Positions 32,244 to 43,470 of a stretch of DNA of 64,000 nt are shown in pieces. The notes beneath the pieces were generated by a model. That model had not been told where the DNA came from and ran no database searches. It saw only the letters and a list, made by a program, of their open reading frames with translations. The stretch lies in contig JAOTOL010001373.1 of assembly GCA_034440575.1 (NCBI GenBank), positions 711,501 to 775,500 on the forward strand, given 5' to 3'. Origin of the DNA: Imbricaverruca yamaguchii. Its lineage: Eukaryota > Arthropoda > Thecostraca > Neoverrucidae. Every line of letters starts with the position of its first letter. Positions within the stretch are counted from its first letter, which is position 1. The position numbers and the translations under genes are program-made.

Positions 32244-33085
32244 ATTTAATCCGATCGCGACGCTCCTAAAGGCTCCGAGCTTGCGCTCTACGAGTGGGAT
32301 TCAAAGGCTCCGAGCGTGCCCAACGAGTTGGATCCAAAGGCTCCGAGCCTGTTCTACGTGTGTGATCCGAAGATTCCGAGTCTGCTGCACGAGTGTGATC
32401 TAAAGACTACAAGTACGATCCAAAGGCTCCGAGTGTGCTCTAAGAGTGTGATCGAAAGGCTCCAACCGTGTTCTACGAATGTGATTCAAAGGCTGCAACC
32501 GTGTTCTACGAATGTGATTCAAAGGCTGCAACCGTGTTCTACGAATGTGATTCAAAGGCTGCAGCCGTGCCCTACCAATGTGATTCAAAGGCTGCAGCCG
32601 TGTCCTACCAATGTGATTCAAAGGCTGCAGCCGTGTCCTACCAGTGTGATTCAAAGGCTGCAGCCGTGTCCTACCAATGTGATTCAAAGGCTGCAGCCGT
32701 GCCCTACCAGTGTGATTCAAAGGCTGCAGCCGTGCTCTACCAATGTGATTCAAAGGCTGCAGCCGTGTCCTACCAATGTGATTCAAAGGCTGCAGCCGTG
32801 TCCTACCGGTGCGATTCAAAGGCTGCAGCCGTGCCCTACCGGTGTGATTCAAAGGCTGCAGCCGTGCCCTACCGGTGCGATCCAAAGGCTGCAGCCGTGT
32901 ACTACCGGTGCGATCCAAAGGCTGCAGCCGTGTCCTACCGGTGCGATTCAAAGGCTGCAGCCGTGTCCTACCAATGTGCTTCAAAGGCTGCAGCCGTGCC
33001 CTACCGGTGCGATCCAAAGGCTCCGAACTTGCTCCACGAGTGCGATCTAAGAGATCCGAGGCTGCTCTACAAGAGCGATCCAAAG
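32244..33085. repeat. 33-bp tandem array, about 25 copies
   Basis: The unit is GTGATTCAAAGGCTGCAGCC followed by GTGTCCTACCAAT. The outer units are more diverged (GGCTCCGAGC) than the inner ones. Because 33 is a multiple of 3, frames of 218-268 codons stay open on both strands with an 11-residue period (CDSKAAAVSYQ in one). I treat them as artefacts. Confidence 0.93.
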
Positions 33086-33192
33086 TTCGAGCACGGTCGA
33101 GCACCGGCTCGTGCATACGGATGAGAAAAGCGGCGGGGAGGTTGGCATGTTGTCGGCCATGGATACGGACAGTTACGTACGGTAAACACCCA

Positions 33193-33251
33193 TAAGGGCA
33201 CTGCATGACCGACGCAGTCGATGCGCCCTTAATCTCAAATAACTAACTAAC
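33193..33251 (+). mobile_element. 59-bp micro-retroposon, copy 2
   Basis: 10-bp target duplication TAAACACCCA (33,183-33,192 and 33,252-33,261). Contains GGGCACTGCATGACC, GCAGTCGATGCGCCCTTAA and a CTAACTAACTAAC tail. Confidence 0.8.
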
Positions 33252-33297
33252 TAAACACCCACACGGGAGGCATCGTGCATTGAGTCGATGTTGCCTG

Positions 33298-33532
33298 GGG
33301 ACGAGTAGCCTAGGGGTAAGTTGCTCGTCTCACAATCGAAAGGATGTGAGTTCGAGTCTCACCTGTCGCTACTCTTCGCCCGCGACCAATCGGCGTGAGA
33401 TTGATTGATTGATTATTTGGGCTTAAGGGCGCGCCGACTACAAGGTCATTTAGCGCCCATAATCGGCGTGAGAGATTGGCGACGCTACATGACTCAACTG
33501 TCGATGTGTCGTAAAACCAATAACCAACCAAC
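33298..33532 (+). mobile_element. SINE family B, copy 3, split by a micro-retroposon
   Basis: Head GGGGACGAGTAGCCTAGGGG and box B AGTTCGAGTCTCACC are intact. At 33,400 the body is interrupted by a 60-bp insert with a 13-bp target duplication, then resumes with CGTGAGAGATTGGCGACGC and the GTCGTAAAACCAATAACCAA tail. Confidence 0.93.
33401..33460 (-). mobile_element. 60-bp micro-retroposon, copy 3, nested in a SINE
   Basis: Perfect 13-bp target duplication AATCGGCGTGAGA (33,388-33,400 and 33,461-33,473). On the minus strand it starts ATGGGCGCTAAATGACC, has GTCGGCGCGCCCTTAAGCCC and ends in (AATC)n. Confidence 0.92.
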
Positions 33533-34319
33533 CAAGATTCGACGTTGCCACACTTCAGACGGTGTCGTTACTCCCCCTCCCCTCTGGACACCAATGAAAT
33601 CGTCTTGGTGTGAGCCTGTAAACATGTGCTGAGGTCTCTTCCCTTGAGGGATGCATGCGGAGATCAAGCTAGCGAGACGTTCAGACGCGCGGCCGGGATT
33701 GTCGAAAGGAACGGACAAGCCTATCAGAAAGGAGGAGGGAATAGCTGACTCCGGAGTAGAGTAGAACTTGAGTGTACAGAGTGCATCCAAGAAGGGCCCT
33801 TGTGGCTTATAGTTGCACTAATATTTTGTATCTTTATGTCTTTATGTGTTAGGTTGGGTCATGAAAGGATGTTTTCTTTCCGTTCCAGGTCAAATAGAGG
33901 ATTTCTTTCAGGCTCGTCTAAAATACCTCATGATTTTTCGATTGTTTTAAAAACTGAAATTCTATGCAGCAGCGAGAGGGCAACAGTATTCCGGTATTTG
34001 GTACTGAGTGGCGCGATATTATACACATATCGCCATAATAACGACAAGCGACGAAATCAAGGTACAGACAAGTAGAAAACATAAATCATATATTCTTTAT
34101 CATAGCAGTCACCGAACTTGAAATCTGGTCAGCGCATGGATGGATTGGGTTGTAATCACATTTCGTACGGTCATTTGACAGTCACGCTAAAATGCAGATC
34201 TGCATGTTGCAGCTAGCCTGTGGTTCAGCTACATCGAGCTTCACTTCCACGGGAAGCCGTGGTTCCGCTTCTAACTGAATGTCGGTATTGCATTTCTACG
34301 GCATCTTTGAGCAAGCATA
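33533..34319. other. Unique sequence, nothing recognised
   Basis: No repeats or coding bias found. Confidence 0.45.
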
Positions 34320-34324
34320 TCCAT

Positions 34325-35600
34325 GACGAGCCTTCTGTCCTATCTCTGCGGCTATGACGAGCCTCCTGTCCTGCCCCTGCTGCCGCAGTGAGCCTCCTGT
34401 CCTACCACTGTGACCGTGACGAGCCTTTTGTCTTACATCTGGGGCCGTGACGAGCCTCCTGTCCTACCTCTGTGACCGTGACGAGCCTCCTGTCCTACCT
34501 CTGCGGCCGTGACGAGCCTCCTGTCCTATCCCTGTGACCGTGACGAGCCTCCTGTCCTACCCCTGCGACCGTGACGAGCCTCCTGTCCTACCCCTGCTGC
34601 GATGACTGCGAGCCTCCTGTCCTACCACTGCGACCGTGACGGGCCTCCTGTCCTACCACCGCGGCCGTGACGAGCCTCCTGTCCTACCACTGCGGCCGTG
34701 ACGAGCCTCCTGTCCTACCCCTGCGGCCGTGACGAGCCTCCTGTCCTACCACCGCGGCCGTGACGAGCCTCCTGTCCTACCACCGCGGTCGTGACGAGCC
34801 TCCTGTCCGTGGAGCCTCCTGTCCTACCCCTGCGACCGTGACGAGCCTCCTGTCCTACCCACGCGACCGTGACGGCTTTTGTCTTACTCTCTGTTCTACC
34901 ACCGCGGCCGTGACGAGCCTCCTGTCCTACCACCGCGGTCGTGACGAGCCTCCTGTCCTACCACCGCGGTCGTGACGGGCCTCCTGTCCTACCACCGCGG
35001 CCGTGACGAGCCTCCTGTCCTACCCCTGCGACCGTGACGAGCCTCCTGTCCTACCACCGCGGCCGTGACGAGCCTTCTGTCCTACCACCGCGGCCGTGAC
35101 GAGCCTCCTGTCCTACCACCGCGGTCGTGACGAGCCTCCTGTCCTACCACCGCGGTCGTGACGAGCCTCCTGTCCTACCCCTGCGGCCGTGACGAGCCTC
35201 CTGTCCTACCTCTGCGGTCGTGACGAGCCTCCTGTCCTACCCCTGCTGCCGCAGTGAGCCTCCTGTCCTACCACTGTGACCGTGATGAGCCTTTTATCTT
35301 ACATCTGGGGCCGTGACGAGCCTCCTGTTCTACCCCTGCGACTGTGACGAGCCTCCTGTCCTACCCCTGTGACCGTGACGAGCCTCCTGTCCTCCTGTCC
35401 TACCCCGCGCCGACGTGACCGTGACGAGCCTCCTGTCCTACCACCGCGGTCGTGACGAGCCTCTTGTCCTACCCCTGCGGCCGTGACGAGCCTCCTGTCC
35501 TACCATTGCGATCCTGACGGCCCTACCTCTGCGGTCGATACCTCCTTGATCGTTTACACCCCTTCCTACCACGCGGTCGTGACGCCTTCACTCTCTAGCC
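34325..35600. repeat. 31-bp tandem array, about 39 copies
   Basis: The unit is GTGACGAGCCTCCTGTCCTA followed by CCACCGCGGCC, with CCCTGCGACC variants. A few copies are truncated or rearranged (around 34,800, 34,880 and 35,390), and the 3' end decays after 35,510. Confidence 0.95.
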
Positions 35601-35769
35601 CTACCTCTGGGTCATCCTCTTAGTTGTACAACGCGTTCAGCTGCGTGGGCGTGCCTCGAACTGACCGCTACATTAGACGCACCTTGTCGATGTTCGGCGA
35701 CTCCCGCTATCCAACTTCAGCCATCAGTGGGAGGTTAGAGTGAGTTTAGAGTTTAGCTATATTTGCCAG

Positions 35770-35852
35770 TCGGTGAGCCTCGTGCAGTTCTGCGCGCTGA
35801 AGTTTGCCGCTGGCGACGTGGGCGGCACTTGGCTTTCCGGCTCTGAAGCCAG
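35770..35852 (+). CDS. Possible 83-nt exon
   Basis: The acceptor TATATTTGCCAG ends at 35,769. The only open frame reads SVSLVQFCALKFAAG then DVGGTWLSGSEA to AG/GTGTCT, with about 80% GC at third positions. It enters in phase 0 and leaves two bases. The donor is weak, and read through it stops soon after. The phase does not join directly to the 17,997 micro-exon, so an extra exon would be needed if it belongs to the same gene. Confidence 0.27.
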
Positions 35853-35976
35853 GTGTCTCTGACAGGGTGGGAGCGGCTGTTTGGGGGTGTCTCAGTCCGG
35901 TGCCGTGGCCAACGGAGGTGATCTCTGACGAGCCCAGAAGCTGTCACGCTCCGTCATATTGGTAGGCCTCTACATG

Positions 35977-36160
35977 CAGAAGCGCAGTCAGGGGGCGGGG
36001 AGGGGTTCGAGGCCCCGCAATTCTCTCCCATGTCTTAGCGATATATAATACACTAGGTCAAGCAAGAAATTTGAGATTTTCACCAAGCAAAGCTCAGTTT
36101 GTTCTCTTCCTTCACACTTGTTTCGTCGGGCCCCCTTAGAAAATCCTGGCTGCGCCACTG
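35977..36160. mobile_element. hAT-type MITE, 184 bp
   Basis: Ends are CAGAAGCGCAGTCAGG on the left and CCTGGCTGCGCCACTG on the right, imperfect inverted repeats. 8-bp flanks TCTACATG (35,969-35,976) and TCGACATG (36,161-36,168) match at 7 of 8, as expected for hAT. Related CAGTGGCGTAGCCA termini occur at 60,242 and, inverted, near 47,855. Confidence 0.7.
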
Positions 36161-36168
36161 TCGACATG

Positions 36169-36710
36169 TGTCTCGTACGGTGGCAGATTGCTCCCCAAGG
36201 CTTGCACGATGTGGTGCAGGTTTTTACCGCTGGAGCAGGCTGGGTTAGAGCATCTGGGCATCTCTGCTTAGTCCAGATAACACAGGTTTCCCACAGGTTA
36301 TGATCAGTTTTCTCACTGTACATTTCGAGGAAGCAACACACCGTCGGCTCCCCCTTAGTTAACGGCCGTGCCATCTGTTGCGACGACCACAACCTGACCA
36401 CCACACTCATCCGCCATAGACTGTAGTTACCACGAACAAGCAAGGCACGTGGTATCAAAATATATCACGCGCCTTGCCGGAAGCTGGGGAAGAATGCTTA
36501 ACATGTTGTCCTACAGACCCAGAGGCTCAATGTGCTCTTCATGTCCAGGTGGACCTTGCTCCGGTGGATAAGACAGTATCGTTTAGCTGCTGCCAGACTC
36601 GGAGGTTATCGCAATGTGCTCCTCATGATCAGTAGACCTTGCTCCGGTGGATGGGGTACCTTCATCTAGCTACTGTTCTGTCATTGTCAACGGGACATTT
36701 GTTCTACATC
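36169..36710. other. Unique spacer, nothing recognised
   Basis: The 156-codon minus frame at 35,988-36,458 runs through the MITE and is not a gene. Confidence 0.45.
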
Positions 36711-36830
36711 ACTATTCATCACCATCACCACCATCACCACCATCACCACCAGCACCACCACCACCTTCACCATCACCTTCACCATCACCTTCACCTTCAC
36801 CATCACCATTACCATCACCATCACCATGGA
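36711..36830. repeat. (CAC/CAT/CTT)n trinucleotide repeat
   Basis: Imperfect CACCATCACCTTCACC trinucleotide tract. The His-rich and Ser/Pro-rich frames are artefacts. Confidence 0.95.
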
Positions 36831-37841
36831 CCGGTGGCAAGCCGCGGTCACAAAGCCCAGCAACCCTATTCAGATTGAACCTTTTGTGCATGCGCGATCG
36901 CCCTCCCGATCTTATCATGATTCTCAACAAGGTATTTATTGTTCGGCTTAATGCGTTCAATATCAACGTCAAATGCATTGATGGGTGCGGATGCTGCATG
37001 ACTAGAGACGCCCTACCTGTGAGCAGTAACGGTGTCGTTATGTAGTACGTCGAAGCTTGTATCCACTGTCGAATGTTTAAGGCTTCGTATAACCAACTTA
37101 CGTGGAATCCTTGGACACGAGCGTTGATCTCTGACAGTTATTGGGGGAAGGGGAGGGGAAGGACCAATGCATGGAGGCAATAGGCGAACCCAATGGATTG
37201 TGGGCACACCCAGTAGGGTCCCATGCTAAAAGTTTAAATTATTTGGGGAGGTAAAGCCAACATTTACGGACACCTGACCCTCAAAATTATTTAAAACAAC
37301 AGATCTGGGTCTGTCATTCTTGAGCTCGAGCGGCTTTCCTCGTTTTCCCTTCTCTGACGGCTGACGTTGCGGCGGCGCGTTCCCTGTAGGTCGTGCGTCC
37401 CGATCACCGTCTGAGTGACATATCTCTGATGTCTCATATGTTCCGTCTCCTCCGCAGGTGCCCTATCACGCCTGAAGCCGTTGCTGGTATTTGGGCCCCG
37501 CATTTCCAGCTGGCAATGTCCAGCAACTGTCGGAAGCGCTGATTTTCCCCGTCAGACTCCTTTCCTGTGTTGCCGTGTTGGCATTGTTATCCTTCCGAAT
37601 CGATATTCGGAGCCGGTATCCGGTTATCTGATGTGTGTCTCCGACACGAAAAGGCATCGCTTCATTTCTCCAGATTTGTTCTACGTTGGCATTGGTTCGG
37701 CTGCTATTTTACTCACAGTTTCTATTGCTCGACATTTTCAGTTCCTTGTCTTGCCTTGCAGTCTGGCATGGAGATTCGTGCACGGTTCGCGACATATTTT
37801 CTCGTAGGAAGCGCCGTTATTTGGCACGCGCCGGGGCTGAA
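36831..37841. other. Unique sequence, nothing recognised
   Basis: No repeat family. Overlapping plus-strand frames at 37,481-37,887 have no domain that I recognise. Confidence 0.4.
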
Positions 37842-38000
37842 GGGCGTTGGTACCTCGGTGGCTAAGCTGAGCGCCTGGCACGCCTGAGGTACGGGGTTCG
37901 ATTCCCCGCGATGCCCGCCCTTCCTGCCAGGGTGAGAGGCAGGCGACGCCATATGGTCACCGCTTTTAGGTGCATCGTAAAGCCACAATCCACCACCCAG
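37842..38000 (+). mobile_element. SINE family F with well-folded tRNA-like head
   Basis: Head 37,842-37,913: acceptor GGCGTTG pairs with CGATGCC (two G-T pairs allowed), box A region TACCTCGGTGGCTAAG, and a perfect T-arm CGGGG-TTCGATT-CCCCG. The body that follows (CAGGCGACGCCATATGGTC, GTGCATCGTAAAGCCACA) matches the tail of families B and C. I therefore call it a SINE and not a tRNA gene. Confidence 0.7.
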
Positions 38001-38790
38001 CGACCGGGCTGACCCGCCGCGAATTTGTTGGTAAACCCACGTGACACTCGGGTTGTTGCACGCGATAATTGGCAAACAAAGTTAGGGAGGGTTTACTGCG
38101 GAGCTAAGCCACGTCTTGAACAGTCGCTAATTTGATTCTTGATGAGGACGTGGAAATTGTCGCGCAACGCTGCGTGCGAGAATCTCGGAAGCGATCAAAC
38201 GCTAGATGTAGATTTCCGGGCGCCTCATTCCGCCACCGCCCGGCCCCGGTTTGGTGTTAGCGGCCGACCGCTGACGCATCGCCAACGGAGACTGCAACGC
38301 CGCGCGGCGAGCGAAACCCGAACCTTTGGACCGCTGGCACTGCGTGGGTGTGAATTTCTTTAATTGTGCCCGCAATAATGCAGTATTTAAGATCCCCTCG
38401 TGGTGATGTTGCTGTTAGATCTGCGTCGGTTTTGGTCGAACCACACTGTGCGCATGTTTCGACATTACGAGCTGGCTGTTTCATATAATGCATCAATGTT
38501 CAGCACTGGGGAAGATGGATCGGTGGTGTTGGAAAACTTCGGTGTTCTTGTAGCAAATTCCACCTCCATGTGTGTGCATGTTCGTCTGTGCATAACACAG
38601 CTAGAACATAGCTTAGCTCACACCGGATGCCGCTGGGACATTGTTATTCCGTCTACGCGGGTATTGTGACGTTATTTCTCATTCGCCAGACACCGATCGC
38701 GACGCCCCCACCCCCCACGGGAACGGCTTACCACTCCGGGGCGATGTCCCGCGTGTAATGTGCTCGCGCCCGTCTGGGAAATATGTATTC
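38001..38790. other. Unique sequence, GC-rich centre
   Basis: No supported gene. The 74-codon frame at 38,139-38,363 lies in a GC-rich patch without splice signals. Confidence 0.4.
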
Positions 38791-38799
38791 TGGCGTGAG

Positions 38800-39225
38800 G
38801 CTGGCCGCAGTACCGGCCACCAGCAGCCAGTGCCGGCTACCGCGACACAACGTTACACTAGGCTGACGGAGTGTCTCTGGGGCGGGGCTCGCCGCAATCG
38901 TGGCCACCACCAGCCGGGCCGTCAGTGCCGGCTGCCGCGACACAACGTTACACTAGCTGACGGAGTGTCTCTGGGGCGGAGCTCGCCGCAGTCGTGGCCA
39001 CCACCAGCCGGGCCCGTCAGTGCCGGCTGCCGCGATACAACGTTACACTAGCTGACGGAGTGTCTCTGGGGCGGGGCTCGCCGCAATCGTGGCCACCACC
39101 AGCCGGGCCGTCAGTGCCGGCTGCCGCGACACAACGTTACACTAGCTGACGGAGTGTCTCTGGGGCGGGGCTCGCCGCAGTCGTGGCCACCACCAGCCGG
39201 GCCGTCAGTGCCGGCTGTCGCGACT
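38800..39225. repeat. 94-bp tandem repeat, about 4.5 copies
   Basis: CTGACGGAGTGTCTCTGGGG starts at 38,863, 38,957, 39,052 and 39,146 (94, 95 and 94 bp apart). Other unit words are GTGGCCACCACCAGCCGGG and CGACACAACGTTACACTAG. Copies are nearly identical. Confidence 0.95.
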
Positions 39226-39713
39226 GGAAATCATCGCGCAACACCGGCGCAACGCCACTGAAACTCGCCGCTCCGGACATTGTTGCGGGCATTCGACGAA
39301 GTACAAGTGGTGTGAACAGTCAATTAAAGGACAACAGGTGGTGTGAACAAAAGGACAAGTGGTGTTAAGTGGTGGTGTGAACAAGTGGTGTCAATAAAAG
39401 GACAACAAAGGGTGTGAACGCATACAGTGCAATAAGCGCAAACAGGCGACAGCTATCATGGACAATTGTAGCAAAAATGGTTACCTTGTGCCGAAAGCAA
39501 AGAACTCCTAAATACAACGCAAACATCTTCTGCACGCACTGTTTGCCCGCACCTCACCTGCATGCAGAGGACGGCAGCGACTACTGTCGACAGCCACTAA
39601 CGCCGCGGCCAACGTCGCCGCGCCGTTCAACGTCTGACAGAGTCGGTTGAAGCCCGGGCTGTCGCAGCATGACCGGCTAAAGGTCGCCCGGCGCCGGCGG
39701 CGGCCGGGTCACT
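39226..39713. other. Spacer with short GGTGTGAACA repeats
   Basis: 39,306-39,420 holds imperfect repeats of AAGGACAACAGGTGGTGTGAA. The rest is unremarkable. Confidence 0.5.
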
Positions 39714-39728
39714 GAGGTGACGATGCCG

Positions 39729-39887
39729 GTTGGTTATTGGTTTTACGACACATCGACCGTTGAGTCATGCAGCGTCGCCAATCTCTCACGCCGGTTGGTC
39801 GCTGGCCAAGAGTAGCGACAGGTGAGACTCGAACCCACAACCTTTCGATTATGAAACGAGCAACTTACCCCTAGGCCACTCGTCCCC
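39729..39887 (-). mobile_element. SINE family B, copy 4
   Basis: 15-bp target duplication with one mismatch, GAGGTGACGATGCCG (39,714-39,728) and GAGGTGGCGATGCCG (39,888-39,902). On the minus strand: GGGGACGAGTGGCCTAGGGG head, box B GGGTTCGAGTCTCACC and the AAAACCAATAACCAA tail. Confidence 0.93.
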
Positions 39888-39902
39888 GAGGTGGCGATGC
39901 CG

Positions 39903-40498
39903 CCCGCCCGGCACGCACGCGATGCCGGTCAGTTTGTCATCGTTTGCGTCACGATGGACGGCCTCCGGTGCCTTGCTGATCTGCCGATCAGCCGCCGGTG
40001 CCCCGCTCGCCGCCACTGGGCCGTACACAGACGGAGGGCTGACACGTCAGCTGTCAGCTGTCACTGACAGCTGACACTAACAGCTGGCACTGACAGCTGT
40101 CACCTTCCAGAATTGTCGCTCGATGTCCGACGTCGCCTGACGGCTGTGTCACGTGACAGAGCTGTTGCCTGGCAACGATATCACTTGAGAGCTGTCGCCT
40201 ACCGAGGAGTGTCCGCTGCTGCCCGCCAGAGAAAGCTGTGGTGCCTCGTTTTACGCATGTTTTGACTCGAGCTTCGGGAAATGAACGAGCCTCTCAACAA
40301 TTGACTTCGGCGCTTCCAACTTGCTGACTCACTTTGAAGCATTCCCTCTCTTCACTTGACTAGTGACACTTATACGTTCCCTGCATTTATATGCCCCTGC
40401 TCCCTGTAAGTTTTTGTGTTTGGTTATCGCTTCTGCCTTGTGGATGCTTTCTGAGCCAGATTGTCCTGTGCTAGTGCAATAATGTGATGCATGCCGGT
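39903..40498. other. Unique stretch with CAGCTGTCA-rich patch
   Basis: 40,041-40,105 repeats the self-complementary words CAGCTGTCACTGACAGCTG and could fold. No gene recognised. Confidence 0.45.
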
Positions 40499-40531
40499 GT
40501 ACCCGTGTACCGGAGTGCGGTACACGGGTAC
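40499..40531. other. Perfect 14-bp hairpin
   Basis: GTACCCGTGTACCG at 40,499-40,512 is inverted at 40,518-40,531 with a GAGTG loop. No T-run follows. It is a structural curiosity without known function. Confidence 0.7.
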
Positions 40532-40823
40532 CTGAGAAGCTAACACTCGTGTACTTGTACCCAGATGTACGACGGAGTCATCACATATTTATATTTTGGT
40601 GCGCCTAAAACTGTTCCTGCTGAGCTGACGAGATACATTATTTGCACGACTTGGTGCTACTTATATCTTGTTGCGGCAGAAGCGAACATTTTTAAGCTAA
40701 GGAGACACCTACACCTTAACTGGCAATCACTTCGTGTTCGAGAAAGACAATCATCTGATTATCGCCTTCGTGTTCCGTGAAAAATACTGTGATATTGTTG
40801 TGCGTGGCTGTTTCTGTCTGTTT
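40532..40823. other. Short unique spacer
   Basis: Nothing recognised. Confidence 0.4.
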
Positions 40824-40836
40824 CTACACATGGCAT

Positions 40837-40892
40837 ATGAGCGCCAAATGGCCCTGCAGTCGGCGCGTCCTTAAACCCAATTAGTCAATCAA
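40837..40892 (+). mobile_element. Micro-retroposon, copy 4
   Basis: Contains GAGCGCCAAATGG, GCAGTCGGCGCGTCCTTAAA and a TTAGTCAATCAA tail. Flanks CTACACATGGCAT (40,824-40,836) and CTTCACGTGGCAT (41,067-41,079, beyond the next SINE) look like its diverged target duplication, which the family-B SINE then split. Confidence 0.65.
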
Positions 40893-40902
40893 CTGCACGT
40901 GG

Positions 40903-41063
40903 AGGTGGACGAGTAGCCTAGTGGTAAGTTGCTCGTCTCACAATCGAAACGTTGTGGGTTTGAGTCTCACCTGTCGCTACTCTTCACCCGCAACCAATCG
41001 GCGTGAGAGATTGGCGAGGCTACATGACTCAGCGGTCGATGTGTCGTAAAACCAATAACCAAC
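40903..41063 (+). mobile_element. SINE family B, copy 5
   Basis: 13-bp target duplication with one mismatch, CAACTGCACGTGG (40,890-40,902) and CAACTTCACGTGG (41,064-41,076). Head GGACGAGTAGCCTAGTGG, box B GGGTTTGAGTCTCACC (one change) and the standard body and tail. Confidence 0.93.
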
Positions 41064-41079
41064 CAACTTCACGTGGCAT

Positions 41080-42420
41080 CCATTGGACGTGGAAATCGTT
41101 ATCTCATGGCTGTGTATGCACCAATTGTGCCCTAAGCATTGCCCGGATAGTCACGATATGACTATTTTCTGGAAGATGTTTCGGTGTGTTATTGTTGTTG
41201 ATTTTCGCCAACAAAAAATTAATGTCATGTGGTAATGTTTTTTTAGTGCATCAATGCCTGTGCTCAATTCGGTTAACAGCAGCTTACAGTGACTAAATTT
41301 TGCATTATACGTTGGCTCCTATATATCCATGATGGTGTCACAGAGGGTCCTTATTGGTTCTGGGCCATTGCCTTCCAGTGGTATGTAATGTCTGAAGTTG
41401 AATTAGCACCAGCATGTACTTAGCGATGAAGTTTTCAACAGGCATTGTTCCGGCAGGCTAATGCAGCTTATGTGATTGCAGAGGATGCTGCGCTCTTGAA
41501 TAATAACGCGAGTTTGGCGCGTCTGCTAAGACACAGTGCCTTCACCATGGTGGGATAGGACTCTCCCTTCCCCCTCTCTCTCCCCACACGCATACCCCAC
41601 TCCTTTCCAATTCCGCTCCATGCTGGCATGAACGGCTCATGCAGCGCTTAGAAACCCAATCAAGTCCCGCAGTCATACCTCCCTGAACATGCCAGGCCGA
41701 CTGTCTTCAAGGTTGGCGAGACACAACCGCAAGCAAAACACATCGAGTGAGTACGCGATTTAGTGGATATGTAGTGAACCGCGTTGCTAGGCAACAGATT
41801 GCCAAGCGTCGAGTCGTGTTCGTTGTTGCTGACGCAGCACTGCCACACGCTAGCCGTCGGTGTGAAATCACAGGTTTGGCCAGACGAGGCGGCGGGGAAG
41901 AGCTGAGGTTGACCTCGGAGCACGTGCGCGAGGAGGATCCCGGCTGACCTCTGCCGAGTGGGTTAGCCGGGAGGTCAGGTGTTGCGAGGTCGCGCGGCGC
42001 GCCGTTGGGGTGGCTGCTGTCCGCCCGGGGATGTGTTTCACAGATGTGGTTCACAGATGTGATTCTGAGATGTTCTGAACGTGGCAGTGCACGAAGAATC
42101 CGCCGGAGATTAACGGTGTGCAAGATTTACTGTCGATCGGTTCCAATACGTGTAGATCGCCTGAGCAGCTTTTAAATATGTGGGGAGATGTTGGACGTCG
42201 CGTCATCAACACAATTTACAGCATTACCCAGAGGGGTACCTGGTGCTGATAAGCCTGCAATAATACATATCCGAACCACAGTGCAATGTGTGCACGTGCA
42301 TGCGTTATATTCAAGTGCATGCATATCCTATGTGTGGTGCAAAATTGATATATTGCACTTGAACATCATCAGTCATCTGCGCTGTTATATGGGAAGCTCA
42401 TGGCGTGTATATGCATTGAT
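41080..42420. other. Unique sequence, nothing secure
   Basis: The plus frame 41,747-41,947 ends GEELRLTSEHVREEDPG with GC3-rich codons. The minus frame 41,707-42,123 overlaps it. No splice pair supports either. Confidence 0.4.
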
Positions 42421-42833
<413 letters not shown>

Positions 42834-43470
42834 GGCACGAGCTCGGCGAGAGGTGCTTACAGCTGGGATGGGGAGGGGGAGGGGCACGAGCTCGGCCAGA
42901 GGTGCTTACAGCTGGGATGGAGGCGCACGAGCTCGGCCAGAGGCGCCTGCAGCTGGGATGGAGGCGCACGAGCTCGGCGGGAGGCCCCTGCAGCTGGGAT
43001 GTGGGGGCACGAGCTCGGCGAGAGGCCCCTGCAGCTGGGATGGAGGGCGAGCGGGGGAGGCGCCGGCAGCTGGGATGGAGGGGCACGAGCTCGGCGAGAG
43101 GCCCCTGCAGCTGGGATGGAGGCACACGAGCTCGGCGGGAGGCGCCGGCAGCTGGGATGTAGGCGCACGAGCTCGGCGAGAGGCGCCTGCAGCTGGGATG
43201 TGGGGACGAGCTCGGCGGGAGGCGCCGGCAGCTGGGATGTGGGGGCACGAGCTCGGCGGGAGGCGCCGGCAGGGGGAGCTGGGGAGGCGCCGGCGCTGGA
43301 TGTGGGGGCACGAGCTCGGCGGGAGGCCGCTGTGGGGCGCTGGGTGGGGGCCGGCTCGGCGGCCGCAGCTGGGATTGGGGGCACGAGCTCGGCGAGAGGC
43401 GCCTGCAGCTGGGATGTAGGGGCACGAGGTCAGCGAGAGGCCCCTGCAGTTTGGATGGAGTGACACGAGC
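42834..43470. repeat. 41-bp minisatellite, about 15 copies
   Basis: The unit is GGCGCACGAGCTCGGCGAG followed by AGGCGCCTGCAGCTGGGATGG (for example 42,923 to 42,964). It contains GAGCTC, GGCGCC and CAGCTG palindromes. Ala/Arg/Pro-rich frames on both strands are artefacts. Confidence 0.95.

Noticed and set aside
32316..33206. Repeat proteins of 218-268 residues with an 11-residue period
   Set aside because: The 33-bp unit is a multiple of 3, and frames are open on both strands; no codon bias separates one.
35988..36458. 156-codon minus-strand frame
   Set aside because: It crosses a hAT-type MITE end; the TVAQPGFSKGAR segment is the translated MITE terminus.
37842..37913. Genuine tRNA gene
   Set aside because: Acceptor and T-arm fold well, but the sequence continues into a SINE body and tail shared with families B and C.
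40499..40531. Rho-independent terminator
   Set aside because: No T-run follows the hairpin, and the DNA is eukaryotic.
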